From positions 30,387,492-30,451,491 of the forward strand of contig OZ038401.1 of NCBI GenBank assembly GCA_964036045.1: DNA of 64,000 bases, read 5' to 3'. The translations under genes and the position numbers were made by a program. This document shows positions 56,592-64,000 of this stretch, in pieces. Position 1 is the stretch's first letter. Each line of letters starts with the position of its first letter. The stretch comes from Eutreptiella sp. 'Long Island Sound 2002' (taxonomy: Eukaryota > Euglenozoa > Euglenophyceae > Eutreptiales > Eutreptiaceae). The notes under the pieces were generated by a model. That model searched no databases. It saw only the letters and a program-made list of their open reading frames with translations, and was not told the origin of the DNA.

Positions 56592-57684
56592 CATGGATTC
56601 ATGCAATGTGGCAAAAGAATTCTCTGTAGGAAAAAACACCGTGCCAAAATAGATTGCCTAACAAAGTACACAACCAGCAAGGGCAGTCCTGCACATGTGG
56701 GGCTGCAAACGGCAGCGGATCTGCCAAAAGCAATATGGTTCAGCAGGTTGAAAAGGCCTGGAATCTCACAAAACCCCATTTGACAGTTGCTTTTGCTACC
56801 GAATTTCAGAGACAGATAGATTTGTAACAACAGACAGTGTGCGTAAAGCTTCATGGATGCCAGCATCACCTGCTGGGGGAGTATTTTGTTGCTGGGGCAG
56901 GATGGAGGTCCAAGCTTTTGTTTTTCTGTGTGAAACCTTATTTTTTTTAGCACTTTTGTTATTTTTAGCATAAAAAGAAAAGATCCCGCGCTAAAAAAAA
57001 TTCCCTGCTAAATTTTTTTTTTCACGATCATCATGTATTTCTGAAAAACTTGCACAGGGGGTTTACAAGGAGTGCTACTGCATTGTGCCACCCACCTGCG
57101 CCTGCATTGCTGCAGTGTTTGACAGCCATTGTGATCACCTCTTGTGAGCTTTGCATCCCAACACGTCCGTTCCTGCATTGTATGCTCATTTTCTGCAGCT
57201 TGTAGTCTGCCCATTCAGTCAATCAGTCCCAAGTTCCAGATTCCTTGCTCACATCTTGCTCAGAGGCACTATTCAGTGCACAAAGCCGAGTGGTTCTGCC
57301 TGGGAGAGGTTGTTTCAGGCACTACTCAGTGAGTGCACAATTTAGCCCATAACTTCATGCTCCTGTTCTTTTGGTTTTGGTTTCGGTTTTCTAGATGGCC
57401 ATCTGAAAAATAAGATTCTGATTTTTTTGCAATGCTGGTGTGTATTGGCTAGCTGAAGCTCCAAACGAGGATTTGGTTGTTAAATATCCATCAGGAGACA
57501 AAGTTGGCAAGATTGCCACAAACGTCCACCGCAGCTGTGTCTGTCAAAAAGGGGTGGACGAAACCATATTCAGTGGTAGAACATGGAATGAAATGACAAG
57601 GAAAAGGAAAAGCAGGGCCATGAGCAACAGATACTGAGCTCGCATATACCCCCTTGACACAGGCATATGGTCATAGCCACGACT

Positions 57685-58143
57685 CACACTCAGAACGCAC
57701 TAGGACAGCCATGGCAACCAAGAGCCAAAGGAGTGCTTGATGACGGTGACCGAGACTGGCAGGACAGACAGTAGATAGTATGCAGGCGACTCCCGCCGAC
57801 CTATAGCTGTATCTTCAGGTTGTACATCCGAGTTTGACTGTAGATATGTATGCCTTTATGAGAGATGAATACTCAGTATTCCATCTGGATATGTTCATAG
57901 CATATCCCAATCGACCACAAGAACTGATGCAGTGTGAATGATGATTGCGCCTATCCCCCCCCCCCCCCAGTAGGGGAGCATCGCTTTCTAGTTCCTGCAA
58001 AAAACGTGTCGCTGTCATATTGCATAGAGCTGCGCAACTGAGAGACCTTGTTGTCAGAGCTCATCTGCACCTCCTTTGTTCTGACCCATTGCCCTCCCCA
58101 GACCTTTGAAAATGTTCCCTGAAGGCGCTGTTGTGCGCTATGT
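57685..58143 (+). repeat. Truncated last unit (U6), 459 bp
   Basis: Matches the first 459 bp of the unit and then leaves it after GCGCTATGT, inside the MFPEGAVV ORF. It carries only the left half of the C-rich element (57954-58143). Confidence 0.95.
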
Positions 58144-58264
58144 TTTGACTTGCTGCACCGCAGAACAAACCAGATCAGTGCCAAATGTTGCCTTGAGTTT
58201 GCCACACAAGACGGCTATGGAATGTTTCATGGGCCGTCTGGGTAAGCTCACCCCCCTCCCATAG
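58112..58264 (+). pseudogene. Fusion ORF across the right array junction (50 aa)
   Basis: The MFPEGAVVRYV start of the module continues in frame into unique DNA as LTCCTAEQTRSVPNVALSLP ... MGRLG and meets a good splice donor (CTGG|GTAAGC, GT at 58242-58243), with a stop at 58262-58264 if unspliced. Unlike the internal copies, the sequence after the junction has a coding-like composition. It may be the native continuation of the exon or the result of the breakpoint. Confidence 0.35.
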
Positions 58265-58860
58265 GCGCCGGTTAGCCATGAAAAAGCGGGGGGGGGGGGG
58301 GGGGGGCAACCAACGAACACGGAAACGACACCAGCAGGAGCACCGGCTGCAGCGGCCAACAGAAAGCAGCGACCCGACGCAACATGCGAAGGGAAGAACG
58401 GGTGACTGTCTAAGGCCCCGTAAAGAATCAACAACTAGACGGAATGTCACACAGGGGATAATAGAAGAATAAAAACAGGGTTTTGAACAATCCCCCCCCC
58501 CCCCCCGAACATACAAGTGTCCCCCATGTCTGCAGGCAACTTCCACCAAATGATGATGCCCCCCTAGCCGGACTACGTGCTAGGACCCAAACCTGACCTT
58601 TCCACTAAAACTACATGGAGTGGAAGGTGAAACATCCTTCCTTGATGCAAGGATATCAAGCCGGTTTGGTGGAGTTTGGTCGACCGCCACTTTGGGGATG
58701 ATTTGGGCCAAAAAAGAAGCAAAAAAGTGGCCAGTCTGGGAGAGTAGACTCCCGCCTTGCAGCCGGTGCCCTGGGCCATCACCGATGAGATTTGGGTTCA
58801 CACTTCGCAATGTGGTGGTCTATCTAAACCAATGGACTGGTGCTTGGCGACGGGCTGCTA
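58265..58860. other. Right flank, no gene supported
   Basis: A G-run of about 18 (58288-58306) and a C-run of about 16 (58491-58506) in opposite sense face each other over 200 bp and could be ends of another C-rich inverted-repeat element. An AATAAA lies at 58468-58473. Nothing else is recognised. Confidence 0.35.
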
Positions 58861-58880
58861 TGTCAGTAGATTGGTGAACT

Positions 58881-58951
58881 GTTGCTTGTTGCTTGTTGCT
58901 TGTTGCTTGTTGCTTTGTTGCTTGTTGCTTGTTGCTTGTTGCTCGTTGCTA
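58881..58951. repeat. TTGCTTG heptanucleotide tandem repeat
   Basis: About nine imperfect copies of GTTGCTT, with one extra T and one T to C change. Confidence 0.93.
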
Positions 58952-59223
58952 TCTAAGGGGAGGTGCAGCAATCTTCTATACACTTTGTATTATACAATAT
59001 TTCTGTATAGAGAACGCAATTGCGACATTCACGTGCAGCAGGCCGTAGATCCGCTCAAACAGCATCAAAGTTGAGGGCATGCCTGTCCTGCGACAGCCGT
59101 GGTAACCTTCCGTGTCAAAGATAACATGGACAGAAGGTTTGCTAGTGAGGCTGCCTTCTCTTCCCTCAGACTGAATGCCTCTTGTGCCCCAAGCATAAGC
59201 CTTTTTGCACCAATCCTGCATCA

Positions 59224-59733
59224 ATGGCTTCAGCGTTCGTCCTTTGCGTACTGCTGGCCACCCTGCTGAGCCCCCAGAGTTTACTGGCCCAAAAGAACGT
59301 GGATTCTCACGAATATTCTGTAGTCTTCCATGAATCAGGGATCGTCCATGCGGACACGGAGTATGGACTTGATCAGTACGCGGAGATCGAGGAGAACCGC
59401 GTCACGTCCCATAACACGAAAGGTTTTGGGTTTATGCACCAAATGGAGGGGAGGTGCGTCTCAATGTCTCCCATTGAGCCGGGTAACGACCTGACGGCAG
59501 GCTACTGCACGCATGTGGACGCGGAAGGTGACAAGCTGTTCGAGTGGTACAAGGGAATGTTCAATGGCCAAACTGGAAGAGGCACCGGGCGGCTTTTGGG
59601 GGGAACGGGAAAATATCAATCCGTCAAGGGGAATCATACATATTCTTATCAGTCGGAGAAGATCCAGGGGGATGCCTTCAATGGAACAGGGCTGAAGTTG
59701 GGTAGGTATTGGTATGCGGCCGATGAGCTCTGA
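59224..59733 (+). CDS. Probable secreted protein, dirigent/allene-oxide-cyclase-like barrel
   Basis: The chosen start is the first ATG (59224; the frame is open upstream to 59182 without one), giving 169 aa. Residues 1-23 are a clear signal peptide (MASAFVLCVLLATLLSPQSL, then LAQ). The mature part is rich in Gly, Tyr and Thr with alternating beta-like patterns. It includes FEWYKGMFNGQTGRGTGRLL followed by GGTGKYQSVKGNHTYSY, a pattern typical of dirigent/AOC-type eight-stranded barrels, where a G-T-G-x-x-x-G-G-T-G-x-Y motif recurs. No enzyme activity can be assigned. Two Cys in the mature part could form one disulfide. A poly(A) signal lies about 230 bp downstream. This is the only clear gene outside the array. 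No introns are evident. Confidence 0.65.
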   Translation: MASAFVLCVLLATLLSPQSLLAQKNVDSHEYSVVFHESGIVHADTEYGLDQYAEIEENRVTSHNTKGFGFMHQMEGRCVSMSPIEPGNDLTAGYCTHVDAEGDKLFEWYKGMFNGQTGRGTGRLLGGTGKYQSVKGNHTYSYQSEKIQGDAFNGTGLKLGRYWYAADEL

Positions 59734-59961
59734 GCCCGAAAACATGCATGACATGGGGATACACGACGTCTAAACTTGCTCATTGCATCCTAGTGAATGT
59801 CCACAATACCTCCAATAACCAGTGCTCCCGTGCGCAACAAGCCAGGTCTCAAGGTGTGCATTTCTTCATTCCTGCTGCATGCATGCTGGCATGTCCAGTT
59901 CATTCTGTTGCACCTAACAATCATTTCAAGGATTGCTCAACAACACAGTCACAGCAAGGTG

Positions 59962-59967
59962 AATAAA
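59962..59967 (+). terminator. Polyadenylation signal AATAAA
   Basis: AATAAA about 230 bp after the stop of the secreted-protein gene, followed by a GTGTCTATAAATG stretch. Confidence 0.45.
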
Positions 59968-60740
59968 GTGTCTATAAATGCCAGAGGTATCCATATACGG
60001 TCAGAATCTGTATCCACCACGGTCCACCTGTCAGCTTATCTTCTACACATGCTGTACCATGCACTTGTGCTGCTGAGACAGAAGCACCTCACGCACCACT
60101 AGATCATAGGCATAGCTTTGCCCAAGCTGGTCCCACCAGACCAAGCTACGTGGGGCATAGCATTCGTTCGTTCATTTTACCCGCCTGACAAACTTGACCC
60201 AACTGGGCTAGTTCGGAATGCCAGTGACCTATGGGCCAGCCAAGGATGCAGTATGATCAGTCGTGCGCAGGGGGGAGTATCTGAGGGGTCGGCAGGTTGA
60301 CTGAGACTGAGGGAGGGGACAGCAAGAAATGACTGTGTTCCTTGAGTGTTGAGTGTAGGCTGGGAAGAAGGTGGCAAATCACACCCAATGTTCTAGAAGC
60401 AGCAGGGTGCAGGCCGCATTGAGCTCTGGGCCTGCTTTCCTCCCTGCGCCGGGGTGCCCGGTGTGCCAGAGTGGGACACAAGTCGGAAGTGCAGTTCTCT
60501 GCCTCATCTCTAATTTTTCCCCAACTGACCCACCGCATCTCAACAAGTGTTCAAAGAAGCTCTCTCCATCCACAACCATTCCACAAAAAATCTGCAACAG
60601 GTGTTCAGTATTTTGCCAACAAACTTTCAACATGAGTTCCAAGGCTTCCTAGTGCACGATTCATATGCGGACTTATGATACATATGTCGGAGGGGGGATT
60701 AGTGCGGGTGCTTGAGGTTTCCTATCCTCAAGAGGGTCCC
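59968..60740. other. Right flank, no gene supported
   Basis: Frames here are short and lack protein features on both strands. Confidence 0.35.
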
Positions 60741-60931
60741 CACAGGCGACGATGTCTGGCGTATGTGCATCCCACAAACGCAAATTTACAATTTGCGTTG
60801 CATAAGGATGCCAACGATGCTTTGAGAGTCTGAGCACAGGTGTGTGTAAATGTGGATGATGGTGTTCCCCATGCAGAGTCCCAGGGTTCTCCTGAATTTG
60901 AGGGATTTTTACCTGTTACTACTTCCACGTG
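60741..60931 (+). pseudogene. Coding-like fragment with a premature stop
   Basis: One frame reads RRCLAYVHPTNANLQFALHK DANDALRV, a TGA, then AQVCVNVDDGVPHAESQGSP EFEGFLPVTTST and a stop. The composition on both sides of the TGA is protein-like. No family is recognised. It could instead be two exons, with the CTGAGCACAG before GTGTGTG acting as an acceptor. Confidence 0.3.
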
Positions 60932-61359
60932 AGTTACAGGGAGTGTCTTTCAAACGGTGCATCGTCGGGCCACTGTGCCCATAGTTTTGCCCATGTTTGC
61001 ATTTTTCACTGGTGGCACCCGGGGTGTCACCCCGTTGGAATCTCGCACTCCGACCCGCCACCCGTCCCCACCCCCTCCAGACCCCAAACCGTTTCAACCA
61101 TCCTCGGCTATCAGCCGTCAGATTTTGGCTGGGAATCTGGGTGCCGAAGGCTCTGGAAACGGGGATTGTTTCGTGTACCGAAGGCGCTGGAAGGGGGGTA
61201 CGCCCCCCCCCCCCCCCTATGTGTATTAACTCAAATGGTCCAAGTTTCATGGAGATTTCAAATATGAATGAAAACACGCAACAACCTCCACCAAGCCCCC
61301 AACTCGCCCCCCATGGACCCTCATTGTTGTGGCACAAAAAGTTCCTCCGAACATACATG
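60932..61359. other. Right flank, GC/Pro-rich, no gene supported
   Basis: All three forward frames are Pro-rich because of C-runs. It contains GGGGGGTACGCCCCCC (about 61193-61210), a short palindrome centred on TAC. Confidence 0.35.
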
Positions 61360-61395
61360 CCTCAAAATGATCACCTATTGCTGATCATTTTGAGG
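61360..61395. repeat. Perfect 14-bp inverted repeat
   Basis: CCTCAAAATGATCA (61360-61373) and its exact complement TGATCATTTTGAGG (61382-61395) are separated by 8 nt. A run of about 18 C follows at 61406-61424. Confidence 0.95.
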
Positions 61396-61525
61396 TATAT
61401 TATGTTGCCCCCCCCCCCCCCCCCCCGGCCCCCACCGGCCGCCTGCTGGACCCCTCCCCCCTCTGCGGCCCCCGCAAAACGTTCCAACATGATCAGGGAC
61501 TCAGATCCGAAGATGGGGCCCTTGA

Positions 61526-61843
61526 TTGCTAGTGTTATTTTCCTTGAGGGCGCGATTGAGGCAAATTTTCTCCAAATACTACCTCCGGTGCTTGCTGAAG
61601 CCTTGCTTATTTGAATATTCATCCGGCCATCGTCACTACTCTTATGCCCTCGGTCGGTGCCGTGACGGGTACCGTGAGTGCGGGTGTCCGATCGCAGTCT
61701 TCCCCTATGTGGGGGACGAAATGCGGAGCAGGCTGCGAATCGATCGCGGTTTGATTTGTTTGACTGGTTACTTTTCCTTACGCTCCTGTAACCGTGGAAT
61801 TGATGTTTGGATTGCCACTTCCTCTGATACTCGGATGGACTGA
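61526..61843 (+). CDS. Unrecognised 105-codon frame
   Basis: The second half (CRDGYRECGCPIAVFPYVGD ... DVWIATSSDTRMD) looks protein-like and has several Cys. The first half does not. There is no ATG at the head. An overlapping minus-strand frame (61778-62044, 88 codons, ATG-started, with a Trp/His-rich WQWYYHWLRLG string) competes with it. Neither can be assigned. Confidence 0.2.
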   Translation: MLVLFSLRARLRQIFSKYYLRCLLKPCLFEYSSGHRHYSYALGRCRDGYRECGCPIAVFPYVGDEMRSRLRIDRGLICLTGYFSLRSCNRGIDVWIATSSDTRMD

Positions 61844-62098
61844 GAAATGGGGCTCGTCGTTGACGGGTCCTTTTTTATCTGATCTGCCTAACCGTAACCA
61901 GTGGTAATACCACTGCCACGAATTCCCCATTTTCCATGCATGATGGTCGAATATCCAGCATCCATGGCCATCTTCATGTAGCTGCCTCGAGTCCGACACA
62001 GGCCACCGCGAAAATGTGGCTGCAACGCAGAAGCAATTAAGCATTCAGACATTAGCTTGCCGAGTGGATTCCACGATGCATTCTAGAAATTCAACACA

Positions 62099-62431
62099 GT
62101 GACTGGGAAAGTCCAGGCCATCCTTGAAGGCGTTACAAATTTCAATGATAGACTGGTTCGCTGCCACTGCACTGTGATTCGACACCACTGGGGGGGGGGT
62201 CCCTCAAATCCTGTTGACCAAATTCTGTACGAAATTTGTATCCGTGGGCTATGGGTCTATGGGCTATGCTACTCCTTCCTTTGTTCGGCCTTCTTTGTAT
62301 GGTATGTTTTTGGAAACTTCTCTAGTTCACCATACCTGTTTTGTGATGTGTTGTTTGGTGGCCCTGAACTGATTCTGCCAGGATTTTGGCATGATTTTGT
62401 TCACGGTGCTCACCATGCCCAGGTCCCATAG
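62099..62431 (+). CDS. Unrecognised 110-codon frame with aromatic segment
   Basis: Residues about 45-75 are rich in Tyr, Phe, Cys and Trp (GLWVYGLCYSFLCSAFFVWY) and could span a membrane. A minus-strand frame (62327-62584) overlaps its end and is equally protein-like. No family is recognised. Confidence 0.2.
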   Translation: MTGKVQAILEGVTNFNDRLVRCHCTVIRHHWGGGPSNPVDQILYEICIRGLWVYGLCYSFLCSAFFVWYVFGNFSSSPYLFCDVLFGGPELILPGFWHDFVHGAHHAQVP

Positions 62432-62895
62432 GAACCAAAGTACGGGTGCTTGATGACCCTTTTGGTGCAAAGTGCTGAAGTATTTGCTGTGCTCTGCGTG
62501 CTCCTTAGGCGGTCCACGCACTTCTCCTTGTCGGATCCGCATGTGAAACCAATTTTTTATCACATTTCTGTCAGCACACACCATCGTTTTGCTGTACCTT
62601 CTTTTGTGCCAGTTTCACAATGGCGATAGTAGGGGCTTGACAAGCGTTCAAGCAAGTTCCAGCTTCCGTTGCCCATCCTTTTTTTTTTCAACAAAAATTG
62701 TCCAAATGTGCGCCACAATGTGCTGCAGTAGATTTGCCTCTGCACATTTTGCCCCCCAGGTGTCTAATGCCATATACCACTGGAACTCATGCAGCCATGC
62801 AGCAGCTTGTCTAAAACCTCCAACAGAATCCTGGGCATGTCATAGTAGCCAGCTGGGGCCACTGTGCACGCACATTGAGCCAAGTTTGCGAGCGC

Positions 62896-63174
62896 ATGTT
62901 TGGTGATTTGCATGGCCATTTGCAAAGCGAACAGTCATTAGTTACCAGAGACCGTGTCCGGAGTAAGGGATTAGAGTCGGAGCCGTACAGTGCGGATGTC
63001 AGTGACACTTCGTTGGGTGTGCAATAGCGAGAGGACAGTGATAGTGAGGGGTTTAGTACAGATGTCAGTGTTACACGGAAGAGGAGGAGGAGGGCGCGGA
63101 GGGAGGTCAATCGAGACGAGCCCCAACCGGTGGGGGCACCTAACATCGCCTTGACGGGCCGCACGCACAATTGA
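62896..63174 (+). pseudogene. Acidic/basic ORF interrupted by one TAG
   Basis: An ATG-started frame: MFGDLHGHLQSEQSLVTRDR ... SADVSDTSLGVQ, a TAG at 63025-63027, then REDSDSEGFSTDVSVTRKRR RRARREVNRDEPQPVG and a stop at 63172-63174. The near repeat of (S/T)-A/T-DVS-x-T on both sides of the TAG shows the frame is continuous. The acidic/Ser part followed by an Arg cluster looks like a nuclear or DNA-binding N-terminus. The 63608-63935 frame has the same layout. It may be a decayed transposase N-terminus, but this is only inference. Confidence 0.4.
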
Positions 63175-63250
63175 TGACGGCACCGAACGGCGCCTTACCG
63201 GACAGCTTGAACAATCTGTGCCGCGGCCTCACCGCGTTTAGACATGTTGT

Positions 63251-63456
63251 CCCCCCCCCCCCCATTGTCCAACGAACGCCTTGTCCAAAGAACACTTCTG
63301 TTCGGACCGTATTTTTTGGGGACCTAATTAATGAAGTACCGGGTTTAGGCACTGCGTTCATTAGGTGCCGGTTGGCGCGTCCAACGAACACTCCTGTTCA
63401 GACCGTATTTTTTGAGGACTTGAATGTTCGCTGGACACCTGAGGAGGGGGGGTACT
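63251..63456 (+). mobile_element. C-rich MITE-like element
   Basis: The left end is a C-run followed by ATTGTCCAACGAACGCC. The right end, read in reverse, is TA, a C-run, then GTGTCCAGCGAACATTC. These TGTCCA-R-CGAAC arms form terminal inverted repeats. An internal duplication (GTCCAACGAAC ... CTGTTCGGACCGTATTTTTT near 63268-63317 and 63379-63412) fills most of the about 200 bp. The C-run plus TGTCCA pattern also marks the ends at 1274-1925 and 3641. Confidence 0.55.
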
Positions 63457-63607
63457 GATGTGGATGCCACAGTGATTCTGGGGGGTAGCGACCATCGCTG
63501 TTCTATGGCCATGGTCACCCGGGGTCGCTTAGCTCACCTGACTTTGGTCTCACCCCCCGGGGGTTACTAAATAAGAGGAAATGTGAGAAGTTTTGGAGGA
63601 TTTGCAG

Positions 63608-63935
63608 AGTGGCCTGGAAAGATTGGCAGGGGCGCAGTGAGCTTGGTATTGTGCCGGGGCCTGATGCTGACAGTGACAGTGACAGTGACAGTGACAGTGA
63701 CAGTGACAGTGACAGTGACAGTGACAGTGACAGTGACAGTGACAGTGACAGTGACAGTGACAGTGACGGCACAGACAGTACCAAGCACAGGAAACGCCTC
63801 TCCTGGTGCCTGGCGAACCAGCCCACGAAACACTCGACAACCCATCGGGTGAACTCAAGCGACGACCGCAATGCCTGTGTCACGGGGGCATTTGGTAGCT
63901 CAGTCTCCATTGCTTCATGCCCCCGGGGTCCCTAA
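63608..63935 (+). CDS. Ser-Asp-repeat ORF at the window edge (partial gene likely)
   Basis: The frame opens right after a GATTTGCAG acceptor-like site and reads [18 protein letters not shown], then about 16 Ser-Asp pairs encoded by the hexanucleotide array, then [18 protein letters not shown] and on to a stop at 63933-63935. No ATG is present at the head, so an upstream exon would be needed. All six frames are open across the hexamer array, which weakens the case. The flanking basic segment is the only independent support. Confidence 0.3.
63669..63767. repeat. CAGTGA hexanucleotide array
   Basis: About 16 uninterrupted copies of GACAGT/CAGTGA. The length is a multiple of three, so it keeps every frame open (Ser-Asp, Val-Thr or stop-free His-Cys on the reverse strand). 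Confidence 0.97.
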
Positions 63936-64000
63936 GCACAGCCTGTTTCTTTCATTCACAGTCCCCTTCATGAATGGTGTCCAAACTTCTCTTGGGCCTG

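Larger units (their letters stand above)
47290..57684 (+). repeat. Tandem array unit U5 (10,395 bp)
   Basis: Complete unit. It shares some variants with U1 (Thr at LRR residue about 430) and some with U2-U4 (Glu at about 287, Ile at about 419). It shares CACCTGCGCCTGC near the unit end with U4 only. The mosaic pattern suggests exchange between units. Confidence 0.95.

Noticed and set aside
5086-58143. CRISPR array or satellite interpretation of the long repeat
   Set aside because: The period is about 10.4 kb, with genes and transposons inside. There are no short repeats with unique spacers.
60997-61614. 205-codon forward frame
   Set aside because: Its length comes from C-runs that encode poly-Pro in several frames at once, and the composition on either side is inconsistent.
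63515-63910. 131-codon minus-strand frame with Ser-Leu repeats
   Set aside because: It is open only because the hexanucleotide array has no stop in any frame.

Overview
This is eukaryotic nuclear DNA, most likely from a unicellular alga or other protist. Four things point that way: widely spaced coding fragments with GT/AG-like splice signals, C/G homopolymers and short repeats throughout, tRNA-like sequences with internal A/B boxes, and a cysteine-containing leucine-rich-repeat (LRR) protein. The species cannot be fixed from sequence alone. I see no rRNA gene, intact tRNA gene, CRISPR array or bacterial operon.

About 53 kb of the window (5086-58143) is one head-to-tail tandem array of a unit close to 10.4 kb. 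It holds a deletion derivative (U0, 5086-6992), five long units (U1 6993-17533, U2 17534-26494, U3 26495-36892, U4 36893-47289, U5 47290-57684) and a cut-off start of a sixth (57685-58143). U2-U5 are almost identical by eye. U1 is slightly older and carries a private replacement. U2 contains a run of exactly 200 N in place of about 1,637 bp, so the assembled copy number should not be trusted.

Each unit has the same order: (1) a C/G-rich inverted-repeat element with a short ORF (MFPEGAVV...); (2) fragments of unknown coding sequence, including a conserved 145-codon frame; (3) two tRNA-related SINE-like segments; (4) a TA-flanked terminal-inverted-repeat (TIR) element of about 0.85 kb carrying a 108-aa ORF; (5) a single-exon-like LRR/ankyrin gene (731 aa from its first ATG), intact in every copy; (6) about 2.3 kb of mostly non-coding DNA; (7) a decayed, frameshifted relative of the 108-aa ORF. 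The LRR gene is the only clearly intact long gene in the unit. The rest looks like remains of one transposon lineage.

The left flank (1-5085) contains a diverged relative of the inverted-repeat element (about 1274-1925), two paralogous Cys-rich exon fragments (3155-3397, 4399-4650) and a Ser-rich exon that runs in frame into the array. The right flank (58144-64000) contains a probable secreted protein gene with a polyadenylation signal (59224-59733), short broken ORFs, a C-rich MITE-like element (63251-63456) and a CAGTGA hexanucleotide array encoding Ser-Asp repeats at the edge.
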